Positions 31,224 to 40,920 of a stretch of 64,000 bases of DNA are shown here, in pieces. Below the pieces are notes generated by a model. The model worked only from the letters and a program-made list of their open reading frames with translations. It was not told the origin of the DNA and did not search any database. The DNA lies in the NCBI RefSeq assembly GCF_016774335.1, contig NZ_JAETWA010000014.1:1-64000 (forward strand). Reading direction: 5' to 3'. The position numbers and the translations under genes are program-made. Numbering within the stretch: the first letter of the stretch is position 1; each line of letters begins with the position of its first letter. The stretch comes from Luteimonas saliphila. Its GTDB lineage: Bacteria > Pseudomonadota > Gammaproteobacteria > Xanthomonadales > Xanthomonadaceae.

Positions 31224-32249
31224 CTACCAGCCCGCCAGCGCCAGCTTGCCGATGCTGCGACCGGACTCGAGCCGGCGATGCGCCTCGCGCAGGTTGGCGG
31301 CGTTGATCGGCGACAGCGTCTCGCGCAGCGTGCCCCGCAGCCGGCTGGCGTCGACCAGCCCCGCCACGCGCGCGAGGATGCGTCCCTGCTCGTCCATGTC
31401 GGTGGTACGGAAGCGCGGCCGCGCGAACATCATTTCCCAGTGGATGCCGATGCACTTGGCCTTGTAGGGGTCGCCGATCTTCAGCGCGCCGGCGGGCTCC
31501 ACGATCAGGCCGACATGGCCCTGCGGGGCGAGCAGCTCGCCCAGCTCGTCCCAGTAGCGGTCGGTGTCGGCGAGGTTGAGCGCGGCATCGACCTGCGCGA
31601 AGCCGAGTGCCTGCAACTGCGGCGCGAGCGCATGTCGGTGGTCGATCACGTGGTCGGCGCCGAGTTCGCGGCACCAGGCGATGGTGGCTTCTCGCGATGC
31701 GGTCGCGATGACGGTGAAACCCGCCAGCTTCGCCAGCTGGATCGCGATCGAACCGACGCCGCCCGCGCCGCCGATCACCAGTAGCGCCTTGCCATCGCCG
31801 CCACCGTCGATCGCGTAGGGCATGCGTTCGAACAGCAGTTCCCAAGCGGTGATCGTCGTCAACGGCAGCGCTGCGGCTTCGGCGAAATCGAGCGACGCCG
31901 GCTTGCGCGCGACGATGCGCTCGTCCACCAGTTGCCACTGCGCATTGCTGCCCGGGCGGGTGATGTCGCCGGCGTAGTAGACCGCGTCGCCGGGACGGAA
32001 CAGGGCGACGTCCGGGCCGACGGCCTCGACCACGCCGGCCGCGTCGTAGCCGAGCACCTTCGGTTGGGGCTCGACCTGGGGCTTCGGCGCGCGCACCTTG
32101 GTGTCCACGGGGTTAACCGAGACTGCTTCCACCCGGACCAGCAGGTCGCGTGTACCTGGGACCGGCCGGTCCAGTTCGACGTCGACCAGCGCCCCGGGAT
32201 CGTCGATGGGCAGGTAGCGGGTCAGGGCGACGGCTTTCATGGTGCTCAC
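31224..32249 (-). CDS. Zinc-type alcohol dehydrogenase-like oxidoreductase
   Basis: This is a medium-chain dehydrogenase/reductase of the quinone-oxidoreductase branch, NADPH-dependent by family. The 341-aa product shows the GroES-like N-terminal domain (VNPVDTKVRAP, LGYDAAGVVEAVG) and the nucleotide-binding VIGGAGGVGSIAIQLAKLAG. It lacks the zinc-ligand Cys cluster. A GTG start 6 nt from GGAGA and overlapping the phzF-like stop (GTGA) is preferred; an ATG 9 nt downstream (32240) is the alternative. It is the last gene of the LysR-linked cluster. Confidence 0.82.
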   Translation of the reverse strand: MSTMKAVALTRYLPIDDPGALVDVELDRPVPGTRDLLVRVEAVSVNPVDTKVRAPKPQVEPQPKVLGYDAAGVVEAVGPDVALFRPGDAVYYAGDITRPGSNAQWQLVDERIVARKPASLDFAEAAALPLTTITAWELLFERMPYAIDGGGDGKALLVIGGAGGVGSIAIQLAKLAGFTVIATASREATIAWCRELGADHVIDHRHALAPQLQALGFAQVDAALNLADTDRYWDELGELLAPQGHVGLIVEPAGALKIGDPYKAKCIGIHWEMMFARPRFRTTDMDEQGRILARVAGLVDASRLRGTLRETLSPINAANLREAHRRLESGRSIGKLALAGW

Positions 32250-33112
32250 GGGGACTCTCCTGGCGGTGATGCATCCGGGATGGCAACGGCATGGCCGGAG
32301 ACGGCAATTCCTCCATCGGCCGGAACATCGACCTGGATCCGGCCGGGTCGACCCATCGCCTCGCCTTGATACACCGTCAGGCGGGCGGGCGCGGAAAGCA
32401 GCCCGGCATCGCGCAGGTACCCGCCCAGCGCGGCGGCCGCGGCGCCGGTCGCCGGGTCCTCGACCACACCGCCGACGGGAAACGGATTGCGTGCGTGGAA
32501 CACCGTCCCGCTCTCGCGCCACACCAGCTGCAGCGTGGTCAGGCCGTCGGCCAGCATCGCGGCCTTGAGCCGCGCGAAGTCGTAGTCCAGCGCAGCCAGT
32601 CGCCCGGCGTCCCTGGCCGCGAGGACCAGGTGCCACGCGCCGGCGTAGGCGCGCGCGGGGGGAAGCGCCGGGTCGAGTTCATCCTCGCGCCAGCCGATCG
32701 CGGCCAACGCCTCGAGCAGCAGCGGGCGCGGCGCCGGTTCGTGGCGCGGGGCGACGGACACCAGGGTGGCCATGCGCGCGCCATCGTGCGTCGAAACGGT
32801 CACCGCGACGTCGCCCGCCGCGGTCGCGAACACATGGCCACCGTCGCCGTCCCGCTCGCCCAGCGCGACGCCGGCGGCGATCGTGGCATGGCCGCAGAAC
32901 GGGACCTCGGCTTCCGGGCTGAAGTAGCGCACCGGCCGCCGGCCATCGGTATCCGGCGCGGCGACGAAGGCGGTTTCGGAATCGCCGACCTGCGCGGCGA
33001 TGCGCTGCATGTCGGCCGGGGCGGGCAGCGCCTCGCCAAGCCAGACGCCGGCAGGGTTGCCACCGGCGGGAGTGCGCGAGAAGGCTGCGTAGCGAAGGGG
33101 TCGGGGTGTCAC
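32246..33112 (-). CDS. PhzF-family isomerase/epimerase
   Basis: This protein has the diaminopimelate-epimerase-like fold of the PhzF family. The 288-aa product shows RTPAGGNPAGV near the N-terminus, the DSETAFV segment with the catalytic-type Glu, FCGHATIAAGVAL and DPATGAAAAALGGYL. The substrate is unknown and no phenazine genes are present. A GTG with GAGGG 7 nt upstream was chosen; an ATG at 33130 lacks a Shine-Dalgarno. It is coupled to the downstream dehydrogenase by a 4-nt overlap. Confidence 0.82.
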   Translation of the reverse strand: MTPRPLRYAAFSRTPAGGNPAGVWLGEALPAPADMQRIAAQVGDSETAFVAAPDTDGRRPVRYFSPEAEVPFCGHATIAAGVALGERDGDGGHVFATAAGDVAVTVSTHDGARMATLVSVAPRHEPAPRPLLLEALAAIGWREDELDPALPPARAYAGAWHLVLAARDAGRLAALDYDFARLKAAMLADGLTTLQLVWRESGTVFHARNPFPVGGVVEDPATGAAAAALGGYLRDAGLLSAPARLTVYQGEAMGRPGRIQVDVPADGGIAVSGHAVAIPDASPPGESP

Positions 33113-33135
33113 GGGAAGGCCCTCGTGCATGGCGT

Positions 33136-34191
33136 TCAGGAGGTGGCCTCGCCTTGCGCGGCCACTGGCGGTGGGGCGAGTTCGGAAAACATGCCGTTCC
33201 AGTACGGATAGTAGGGATACGGCGGCGTGACGTGGCTGGCGGCATCCAGGCGCGCGATCTGTTGCGGCGACAGCGACCAGCCGGCCGCGTCGAGGTTCTG
33301 TTCGAGCTGTTGCTCGTTGCGCGCGCCGATCAGCACGGTCGCCACCGTCGGCCGCTGCAGCAGCCAGTTCAGCGCCACTTGCGGCACGCTCCTGCCGGTT
33401 TCCCCGGCGACGGCATCGAGTGCGTCGACGACGCGGTACAGCCGTTCCTCGTCGACCGGCGGCGCGAACGCCGCGGTCTCGTGCAGGCGGCTGCCGTCGG
33501 GCAGCGGTTGTCCGCGCCGGATCTTCCCCGTCAGCCGTCCCCAGCCCAGTGGGCTCCAGACCACGGCGCCCACGCCCTGGTCGATCCCCAGCGGCATCAG
33601 TTCCCATTCGTAGTCGCGGCCGATCAGCGAATAGTAGGCCTGGTGCGCGACATGGCGCGCGTAGCCGCGCCGGTCGGCGATCGCCAGCGATTTCATCAGT
33701 TGCCAGCCGGAAAAGTTGGACGCACCGAGGTAGCGGATCTTGCCGGCGCGCACCAGTCCGTCCAGGGTCGACAGCGTCTCCTCGACCGGCGTGCGCGCAT
33801 CGAAGGCATGCAGTTGCAACAGGTCGATGTAGTCGGTGCCGAGCCGCACCAGCGACGCATCGACCGCCTTGAGCAGCCGTGAACGCGATGCGCCGACGTC
33901 GTTCGGGCCGTCGCCGAGCCGCAGCGTGGTCTTGGTCGACACGATGATCTGGTCGCGGCGACCTTTGATCGCCGCGCCCAGGATCGATTCGGACGCACCG
34001 TCCGAATACACATCGGCGGTGTCGAAGAAGTTGACGCCCGCGTCGAGGGCGATGTCGATCAGCCGTGTCGCCTCGGCCACGCCGGTGTCGCCCCAGGCCG
34101 AGAACAGGGGTCCCTTGCCGCCGAACGTGCCGACGCCGAAGCCGAGCGCCGAGACCTTCAGTCCCGATGCGCCGAGGAAGCGGTATTCCAT
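33136..34191 (-). CDS. Aldo/keto reductase
   Basis: This is a NADPH-dependent reductase with a TIM barrel. The 351-aa product carries the catalytic tetrad D57, Y62, K87 and H128 and the phosphate-binding stretch near TVATVLIGARNEQQLEQNL. AGGAGA precedes the ATG. It lies 25 nt after the MFS gene and just before the phzF-like gene, in a probable operon opposite a LysR regulator. The substrate is unknown. Confidence 0.88.
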   Translation of the reverse strand: MEYRFLGASGLKVSALGFGVGTFGGKGPLFSAWGDTGVAEATRLIDIALDAGVNFFDTADVYSDGASESILGAAIKGRRDQIIVSTKTTLRLGDGPNDVGASRSRLLKAVDASLVRLGTDYIDLLQLHAFDARTPVEETLSTLDGLVRAGKIRYLGASNFSGWQLMKSLAIADRRGYARHVAHQAYYSLIGRDYEWELMPLGIDQGVGAVVWSPLGWGRLTGKIRRGQPLPDGSRLHETAAFAPPVDEERLYRVVDALDAVAGETGRSVPQVALNWLLQRPTVATVLIGARNEQQLEQNLDAAGWSLSPQQIARLDAASHVTPPYPYYPYWNGMFSELAPPPVAAQGEATS

Positions 34192-34216
34192 GGAAGGTCT
34201 CCTTGATGAAAGGGAA

Positions 34217-35422
34217 TCAGGCCGCGTTCGCGCATACAGGCGGGTCGTCGCGCTCGCGCCTGCCGCCGATCGCGAACCAGGCCACCGCGAACGCGGATGC
34301 AGGAACGAGCGCCGCGACCCAGGGCAGCGCGGTGAAGCCAAGGCCTTGCGAGATCACCACGCCGCCCAGCCATGCACCCGACGCGTTGCCGAGGTTGAAG
34401 GCCCCGATGTTGAGGCTCGAAGCAAGGCTCGCCGCGCCGTCCGCTTTCTGCAGCACCCAGAGTTGCAGCGGGGAGACCGTGGCGAATGCGGTTGCGCCGA
34501 GCAGGCCGGTGAACACCACCATGCCCACCTGGCTGTGCAGGACGAACGTCATCAGGCCCATGACCAGCGACAGAGCCGCCAGCGTGCCCAGCAGTGCAGC
34601 GGGCAGGCGCTGGTCGGCAAAGCGACCGCCGAGCAGGTTGCCGATGACCATGCCGACACCGAACACCAGCAGGATCGGCGACACGGCTGCGTCGGCGAAT
34701 CCGGTCACCTGGGTCAGCAGCGGCTGGATGTAGGTGTAGACGGTGAACATGCCGCCGAAGCCGAGCACCGTCGTCAACAGGCCCAGCAGCACCTGTGGGC
34801 GGGCGATGATGCGGATCTCTTCACACAAGGCGAGCGGGGTGGGCGCGCTGCGATCGGCGGGGACCAGCGTGGCGATCACCACGCTGGCGAGGATGCCGAT
34901 GGCGGTCACGGCCCAGAACGTCGCGCGCCAGCCGTATTGCAGTCCGAGCCAGGCGCCCGCGGGCACGCCGAGCAGGGTGGCGACGGTGAGGCCGGTGAAC
35001 ATGATCGAGATCGCCGACGCCTTGCGGTCTTCGTCGACCAGTCCGGTGGCGACCACCGCGCCCACGCCGAAGAACGTGCCGTGCGCCAGCGCGGTCGCGA
35101 CGCGCGCGACCATCAGCCATTCGTATCCGGGGGCCAGCGCGCAGGCGAGATTGCCGAGCGTGAACAGCACCATAAGCGCGACCAGCACCGCCTTGCGTGG
35201 CAGGCGACCGGTGGCGGCGGTCAGCAGCGGGGCGCCGACGAAGACGCCCAGTGCGTAGCCGGAGATCAGCATCCCGGCCGCCGCGATGGACATCTGCAGG
35301 TCCGCCGACACCTGCATCAGCAGCCCCATGATCACGAATTCCGTGGTGCCGATGCCGAAGGCGCCGGCGGTCAGGGCGTAGAGCGCCAGCGGCATGCGGG
35401 GGCGCGAAGGGGAAGCGGGCAT
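34217..35422 (-). CDS. MFS transporter, AraJ/YdhP type
   Basis: This 401-aa protein has twelve predicted transmembrane helices. The N-terminus (ALYALTAGAFGIGTTEFVIMG) is typical of drug/sugar efflux MFS proteins of the AraJ/YdhP group. LPRKAVLVALM matches the conserved loop 2-3 region. It is probably an exporter. It is the first gene of a four-gene cluster and divergent from lysR with a 95-nt gap, so LysR control is likely. Confidence 0.85.
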   Translation of the reverse strand: MPASPSRPRMPLALYALTAGAFGIGTTEFVIMGLLMQVSADLQMSIAAAGMLISGYALGVFVGAPLLTAATGRLPRKAVLVALMVLFTLGNLACALAPGYEWLMVARVATALAHGTFFGVGAVVATGLVDEDRKASAISIMFTGLTVATLLGVPAGAWLGLQYGWRATFWAVTAIGILASVVIATLVPADRSAPTPLALCEEIRIIARPQVLLGLLTTVLGFGGMFTVYTYIQPLLTQVTGFADAAVSPILLVFGVGMVIGNLLGGRFADQRLPAALLGTLAALSLVMGLMTFVLHSQVGMVVFTGLLGATAFATVSPLQLWVLQKADGAASLASSLNIGAFNLGNASGAWLGGVVISQGLGFTALPWVAALVPASAFAVAWFAIGGRRERDDPPVCANAA

Positions 35423-35498
35423 GTGCGGACCGATCGATGGCGTGCTGCAAGGGTGGTGCTTTCTTCGCCTTTGAAAAACAGAGAAAATATCGAATCAC

Positions 35499-35517
35499 TA
35501 TCAACTAAAGTTTGATA
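35499..35517. promoter_or_regulatory. Inverted repeat between MFS and lysR
   Basis: TATCAA (35499-35504) and TTGATA (35512-35517) flank a 7-nt centre, in an A/T-rich stretch (about 35470-35517) that stands out in this GC-rich genome. The right arm touches the lysR ATG. Position and symmetry suit a LysR-type autoregulatory and activating site for the divergent genes. Confidence 0.5.
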
Positions 35518-36462
35518 ATGGACCGGATCGGCGACTTGGCCCTGTTCCTGCGCGTGCTCGACCTCGGGTCGATCACGGCCGCGGCCCGTAGCCTGGACCT
35601 GTCGGTGGCGGTCGCCAGCCAGCGGCTGAAACGGCTGGAGAAGGACCTCGGTGTCCGGCTGCTGCACCGGACGACCCGGCGCCTGCACCCGACCCCGGAA
35701 GGCATCGCGCTGGCATCGCAGGGTCGGGTGCTGGTGGAAGAAATGGAGTCGCTCGGCGCCGGGCTGCGCGAAGCCGCGCGCGAGGTCGCCGGGACATTGC
35801 GGGTCACCGCGTCGGCCTCCTTCGGCCGGCAGTACATCTCGCCGCTGCTGCCGGACTTCCTTGCGGCGCATCCGCGCCTGCGGGTCAGCCTGGACCTCGA
35901 CGACCGCGTGACCGACCTGGTCGGCGCCGGCTTCGATCTCGCGATCCGGATCGGCGCGTTGCGCGATTCGACGCTGGTGTCCAGACAGCTGGCGGTCAAT
36001 CGCCGGGTGCTGTGCGCATCGCCGGATTACCTGCGGCGGCGCGGGGTGCCGCGGGTGCCGGCAGATCTCGCAGCGCATGATTGCGTGTTGCTGACCGGGC
36101 GGGATGGTCGCCAGGACGGATGGCGCCTGACCGACCCCGACGGACTGCCGGTCGAGGTCCGGGTGGCCGGCCGGTTCGAAAGCAACTACGGCGAGGCCCT
36201 CCGGGACGCGGCGGTCGCCGGGCTGGGCATCGCGCTGCACTCGGTGTGGCACGTCCACCAGGACCTGCGCGAGGGGAGGCTGCAGGTCGTGCTGCCCGAC
36301 CATCCTGTGCCCGCGTCGGGGATCCACGCGGTCATGCCCGAGCGCCGGCTGGTGCCGCCGCGGGTGCGCGCGTTCGTCGACTACCTGGCGGATCGGTTCG
36401 CGCCGCCGCCGTGGGAGGCCGCGGAGCGGCAGGACGGACCCGGCTTGCGGGTAAGTCGCTGA
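35518..36462 (+). CDS. LysR-family transcriptional regulator
   Basis: This 314-aa regulator has an N-terminal winged helix-turn-helix (residues 1-60, GSITAAARSLDLSVAVASQRLKRLE) and a C-terminal substrate-binding domain (GTLRVTASASFGRQYISPLL onward). The ATG lies at the end of an A/T-rich palindrome with no Shine-Dalgarno; an in-frame TTG 6 nt upstream is unlikely. It probably controls the divergent MFS/aldo-keto reductase/PhzF/dehydrogenase cluster. The -35 of the rplU promoter lies in its last codons. Confidence 0.9.
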   Translation: MDRIGDLALFLRVLDLGSITAAARSLDLSVAVASQRLKRLEKDLGVRLLHRTTRRLHPTPEGIALASQGRVLVEEMESLGAGLREAAREVAGTLRVTASASFGRQYISPLLPDFLAAHPRLRVSLDLDDRVTDLVGAGFDLAIRIGALRDSTLVSRQLAVNRRVLCASPDYLRRRGVPRVPADLAAHDCVLLTGRDGRQDGWRLTDPDGLPVEVRVAGRFESNYGEALRDAAVAGLGIALHSVWHVHQDLREGRLQVVLPDHPVPASGIHAVMPERRLVPPRVRAFVDYLADRFAPPPWEAAERQDGPGLRVSR

Positions 36463-36474
36463 ATCCCCTATAAT
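36445..36474 (+). promoter_or_regulatory. Promoter of rplU-rpmA
   Basis: A -35 TTGCGG (36445-36450), inside the end of lysR, and a consensus -10 TATAAT (36469-36474) are 18 nt apart. A short CCGCC/GGCGG hairpin lies in the leader. The rplU start is 78 nt downstream of the -10. Confidence 0.75.
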
Positions 36475-36551
36475 TCCGCTTCTGTCCGCCCTCGATGGCG
36501 GCCAGGACCAAGAATAACTACAGAATCAACATCGATATCGAGAGGCTCCAC

Positions 36552-36869
36552 ATGTACGCAGTACTGGTCACCGGCGGTAAGCAATACCGCGTGGCGCAGG
36601 GCGAAACGCTCCGCGTCGAGAAGCTCGAGGCCGAAGCCGGCAACGAGATCACGTTCGACAACGTGCTGATGCTGGGCGACAGCGACGGCATCAAGATCGG
36701 CGACGCGCTCAAGGGCGCCAGCGTCACCGCGAAGGTCGTCGGCCACGGCCGCGCCGACAAGGTCCGCATCATCAAGTTCCGCCGCCGCAAGCACCACATG
36801 AAGCGGCAGGGGCATCGCCAGCATTACACCGAAATCGAGATCACCGGCATCGCCGGTGGCGACAAGTAA
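36552..36869 (+). CDS. rplU: 50S ribosomal protein L21
   Basis: L21 is an rRNA-binding 50S protein next to L20. The 105-aa product begins [18 protein letters not shown] and has [21 protein letters not shown] near the end. GAGAGG precedes the ATG. An in-frame upstream start is not family-like. It is the first gene of rplU-rpmA, with obgE downstream in the usual order. Confidence 0.97.
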   Translation: MYAVLVTGGKQYRVAQGETLRVEKLEAEAGNEITFDNVLMLGDSDGIKIGDALKGASVTAKVVGHGRADKVRIIKFRRRKHHMKRQGHRQHYTEIEITGIAGGDK

Positions 36870-36881
36870 GGAGAAGCAGTC

Positions 36882-37142
36882 ATGGCACACAAGAAGGGCG
36901 TAGGTTCCTCGCGCAACGGCCGCGACTCCAACCCGAAGTACCTGGGCGTCAAGATCTTCGGCGGCCAGGCGATCGATGCCGGCAACATCATCGTCCGCCA
37001 GCGCGGCACCCAGTTCCATCCGGGTCCGGGCGTGGGCCTGGGCCGCGACCACACCCTGTTCGCGCTGGTCGACGGCAAGGTGGAGTTCTCGGTCAAGGGT
37101 CCCAAGAAGCGCCGCACCGTCAGCGTGCTCGCCGAAGCGTAA
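36882..37142 (+). CDS. rpmA: 50S ribosomal protein L27
   Basis: L27's N-terminal tail reaches the peptidyl transferase centre. The 86-aa product begins [20 protein letters not shown] with no cleavable N-terminal extension, as expected in proteobacteria. It lies 12 nt after rplU with AAGGAG. A terminator follows. Confidence 0.97.
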   Translation: MAHKKGVGSSRNGRDSNPKYLGVKIFGGQAIDAGNIIVRQRGTQFHPGPGVGLGRDHTLFALVDGKVEFSVKGPKKRRTVSVLAEA

Positions 37143-37162
37143 GCCTCGCGCCGCACCGAGCG

Positions 37163-37192
37163 AAAGCCCCGCCGCGTGCGGGGCTTTTCGTT
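37163..37192 (+). terminator. Intrinsic terminator after rpmA
   Basis: Stem AAAGCCCCGC (37163-37172) pairs with GCGGGGCTTT (37178-37187), loop CGCGT, then TTCGTTT. It begins 20 nt after the rpmA stop and separates rplU-rpmA from obgE. Confidence 0.88.
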
Positions 37193-37271
37193 TGGAAGCG
37201 GTCCGGGAGCGGGTGTCCGGGATCCAGAGGGGCGCTCGCCTTCGACGTCGCGATGATCGCGATGACCTGGA

Positions 37272-37353
37272 GGTTGTCATCCCGAGCGCAGCGAGGGATC
37301 CCGTGTCCGGTCGCTGCAAGGCGGGATCCCTCGCTGCGCTCGGGATGACAACC
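37272..37353. repeat. GTCATCCCGAG repeat pair, 32-bp inverted repeat
   Basis: Two head-to-head copies of the dispersed hairpin repeat form a perfect 32-bp inverted repeat (37272-37303 with 37322-37353) around an 18-nt loop. Each arm on its own can also fold into the small G-A-containing hairpin. It lies in the 298-nt rpmA-obgE gap, which otherwise holds the terminator and a C-rich block before obgE. Confidence 0.9.
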
Positions 37354-37359
37354 CGTTAG

Positions 37360-38505
<1,146 letters not shown>

Positions 38506-38554
38506 CGGGGCCGTAACAGCTAGCTCCCGGCATCCGGCGGGCCGGCGGAAAGCC

Positions 38555-38637
38555 CCCCTGTCATTTCGACCGCAGGGAGAAATCTCTTTCCCCGGCGTCG
38601 GACAGCAGATTTCTCCCTGCGGTCGAAATGACAGGGG
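38555..38637. repeat. GTCATTTCGAC repeat pair, 31-bp inverted repeat
   Basis: Two head-to-head copies of a second repeat type form a perfect 31-bp inverted repeat (38555-38585 with 38607-38637, 21-nt loop) between obgE and rpsT. The unit differs from the GTCATCCCGAG type only by three compensatory base-pair exchanges. It could also serve as a transcription end for obgE. Confidence 0.9.
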
Positions 38638-38682
38638 TTGCTTTTCGTTGTTCCCCGGATCCGGACCGGCTGGGGAATCGAC

Positions 38683-38710
38683 AAAAAAACCGGCTCTCGC
38701 CGGGTTTTTC
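38683..38710 (-). terminator. Terminator of rpsT (bidirectional)
   Basis: Read on the minus strand, CCGGC-GAGA-GCCGG is followed by TTTTTTT. On the plus strand the same stem is followed by TTTTT. It begins 25 nt after the rpsT stop, so it can end rpsT and also transcription arriving from obgE. Confidence 0.85.
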
Positions 38711-38734
38711 GAAGCGACCGCCTTGGAGCGCGGA

Positions 38735-39004
38735 TCAGGCGGCCTTAAGCGCCTTGATGCGGGCGGTCAGGCGGCTCTTGTGGCGCGAGGCCTTGTTCTT
38801 GTGGATCAGGCCACGCGAACTGAAACGGTCGAGCAGCGGCTGGGCGACGGCGAAGGCGGCTTCGGCGCCGGCGGCATCGTTGGCGTCGAGCGCCTTGATC
38901 ACCTTCTTGACGGCGGTGCGCAGCTGCGAGCGCTGGGCCGTGTTGCGCGCGTTGCGCACGACGGTCTGCTTGGCGCGCTTCTTGGCGGACTTGATGTTGG
39001 CCAC
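38735..39004 (-). CDS. rpsT: 30S ribosomal protein S20
   Basis: S20 is a helical-bundle 16S rRNA binder. The 89-aa product starts at GTG and reads (V/M)[12 protein letters not shown], with the classic [17 protein letters not shown] end. The GTG is preceded by AGGA; longer upstream starts are not family-like. It is transcribed divergently from murJ. Confidence 0.95.
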   Translation of the reverse strand: MANIKSAKKRAKQTVVRNARNTAQRSQLRTAVKKVIKALDANDAAGAEAAFAVAQPLLDRFSSRGLIHKNKASRHKSRLTARIKALKAA

Positions 39005-39082
39005 GGTGGGATCCTGGAAACCTGTATGGAGTTGAACGTCGAACACCGGCGAGGGCCGGGTTTCGGGAAAACGGAGCCGGAA

Positions 39083-39111
39083 ATTATGGGGGTTTCAGGC
39101 ACTTGGGTCAA
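39083..39111 (-). promoter_or_regulatory. Promoter of rpsT
   Basis: On the minus strand, -35 TTGACC (39111-39106) and -10 CATAAT (39088-39083) are 17 nt apart, a near-consensus arrangement. Transcription would start near 39076. It lies within 30 nt of the murJ start on the other strand. Confidence 0.75.
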
Positions 39112-39138
39112 CAAGGCCGGCCGCCGGGGGATTTCAGG

Positions 39139-40806
39139 GTGAGCGAGCCCGATCCAGCCCTTCCCCCCGGGCAGGGCGCTGCCGCGCCGCCGCGCCGCGC
39201 GGGGCTGCTGCGTTCGACCGCGGTGTTCAGCGCGATGACGTTCATCTCCCGGATCTCCGGGCTGGTCCGAGACCAGGTCTATGCCGCGGTATTCGGCGCC
39301 AATCCGGCCATGGACGCGTTCCTGGTCGCCTTCCGCATCCCCAACTTCCTGCGTCGGCTCTCCGCGGAGGGCTCGTTCTCGATGGCCTTCGTCCCGGTGC
39401 TGTCCGAATATCGGGAACGCCAGGACCACGCCGCGGTGAAGGCCCTGGTCGACCGCGTCGCCGGCACCCTGCTGGCGGTGCTGCTGGTGCTGACCGCGGC
39501 CGCGGTGCTGGCCGCGCCCTGGGTGATGCGCGTATTCGCTCCCGGCTTCGACGCCGAAGGCGAGCAGGGGCGGCTGGCCGCGGACATGCTGCGCATCACC
39601 TTCCCCTACCTGCTGTTCATCTCCATGGCCTCGCTCGCCGGCGGGGTGCTGAACAGCTACCAGCGATTCGCCGTCCCGGCGCTGTCGCCGGTGCTGCTGA
39701 ACATCTCGATGATCACCGCCGCGCTGGCCTTGGCGCCACGGATGGACCAGCCAGTGATGGCGCTGGCCTGGGGAGTGCTGGCGGCTGGTGTGCTGCAGTT
39801 CGCCTTCCACCTGCCGTCGCTGGCGCGGCTGGGCCTTTTGCCGCGGCCGCGCTGGGGTGCGGCGCACGAGGGCGTCAGGCGGGTGATGCGGCTGATGGTG
39901 CCGACCCTGTTCGGCTCCTCGGTCGCGCAGCTCAACCTGCTGCTCAACACCGTGGTCGCCTCGATGCTGATCGGCGGCAGCGTGACCTGGCTGTACCTGG
40001 GCGACCGGCTGCTCGAGTTCCCGCTGGGCATGTTCGGCGTGGCCATCGGCGCGGTGATCCTGCCGCACCTGTCGCGGCGCCACGCAGCGGCCGACCCAGA
40101 CGGATACTCGAAGGCGCTGGACTGGGGCCTGCGGCTGTGCCTGATGATCGCGGTCCCGGCCTGCCTGGGGCTGATGCTGTGCGCCGAGGCGCTGGTGGCG
40201 ACCCTGTTCCAGCACGGCCGCTTCACCGCCTACGACACGCAGATGGCGCGGCTGACGGTGGTTGCGCTGTCGACTGCGCTGCCCGCCTTCCTGCTGGTGA
40301 AGGTGCTGGCCCCGGCCTTCTACGCGCGGCAGGACACGCGCACGCCGGTGAAGGCGGGTGTGATGGCGGTGGTCGTGAACCTGGTCGCCACGGTGCTGTT
40401 CCTGGGGCTGGCGCTGGCGTTCACGGAGGCCGGGCGCGAGGCCTGGGCGCTGGGCGGCGGGCAGGTGCGCGCGGCGCTGAAGGCGCTGCCCGGCACCCAC
40501 GCCTGCCTGGCGCTCGCCACGGCAGCCGCCGGCTGGACCAATGCGCTGCAGCTGTGGTGGTACCTGCGACGGGCGCGGGTGTTCCGCAGCGAGCCGGGCT
40601 GGAGCCGGTTCGCGCGGCAGTTGCTGGTGGCGAGCGCGGCGATGGCGGCGGTGGTGCTGGCCCTGCTCGCGGTCTGGGACGACTGGAGCGCATGGCACTG
40701 GAGCGAGCGCGCCTGGAAGTTGGCGCTGGTCGTCGGCCCCGCGGCACTGGTCTACGCCGGCGCATTGGGGGCACAGGGCATCCGCCCGCGTCACCTGCGG
40801 CACTGA
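39139..40806 (+). CDS. murJ: Lipid II flippase MurJ
   Basis: MurJ flips the lipid-linked peptidoglycan precursor across the inner membrane. The 555-aa product has about fourteen transmembrane helices and the family segments [42 protein letters not shown] and [12 protein letters not shown], including the essential arginines. A GTG with GGGGGA 7 nt upstream is the most likely start; the next ATG would cut into the first helix. The order murJ-ribF-ileS-lspA is typical of gammaproteobacteria. Confidence 0.93.
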   Translation: MSEPDPALPPGQGAAAPPRRAGLLRSTAVFSAMTFISRISGLVRDQVYAAVFGANPAMDAFLVAFRIPNFLRRLSAEGSFSMAFVPVLSEYRERQDHAAVKALVDRVAGTLLAVLLVLTAAAVLAAPWVMRVFAPGFDAEGEQGRLAADMLRITFPYLLFISMASLAGGVLNSYQRFAVPALSPVLLNISMITAALALAPRMDQPVMALAWGVLAAGVLQFAFHLPSLARLGLLPRPRWGAAHEGVRRVMRLMVPTLFGSSVAQLNLLLNTVVASMLIGGSVTWLYLGDRLLEFPLGMFGVAIGAVILPHLSRRHAAADPDGYSKALDWGLRLCLMIAVPACLGLMLCAEALVATLFQHGRFTAYDTQMARLTVVALSTALPAFLLVKVLAPAFYARQDTRTPVKAGVMAVVVNLVATVLFLGLALAFTEAGREAWALGGGQVRAALKALPGTHACLALATAAAGWTNALQLWWYLRRARVFRSEPGWSRFARQLLVASAAMAAVVLALLAVWDDWSAWHWSERAWKLALVVGPAALVYAGALGAQGIRPRHLRH

Positions 40807-40852
40807 GGGCGTGGGAACGCGCCACCGCGGACGTGCGCGCGCGCCGCACCGC

Positions 40853-40858
40853 TATACT
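40853..40858 (+). promoter_or_regulatory. Possible -10 before ribF
   Basis: TATACT lies 62 nt upstream of the ribF start in the murJ-ribF gap, but no -35 of quality is visible. It may allow ribF-ileS-lspA to be expressed apart from murJ. Confidence 0.4.
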
Positions 40859-40920
40859 TTTCCTGCGCAATCTTGCGTCCGGTCCGCCCCGTGCGCCGCC
40901 GGACACCCAACCGAGCATCC

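Noticed and set aside
37272..37353. Paired hairpin repeats as a CRISPR fragment
   Set aside because: The two copies are inverted, not direct, with only one spacer, and no cas gene is present.
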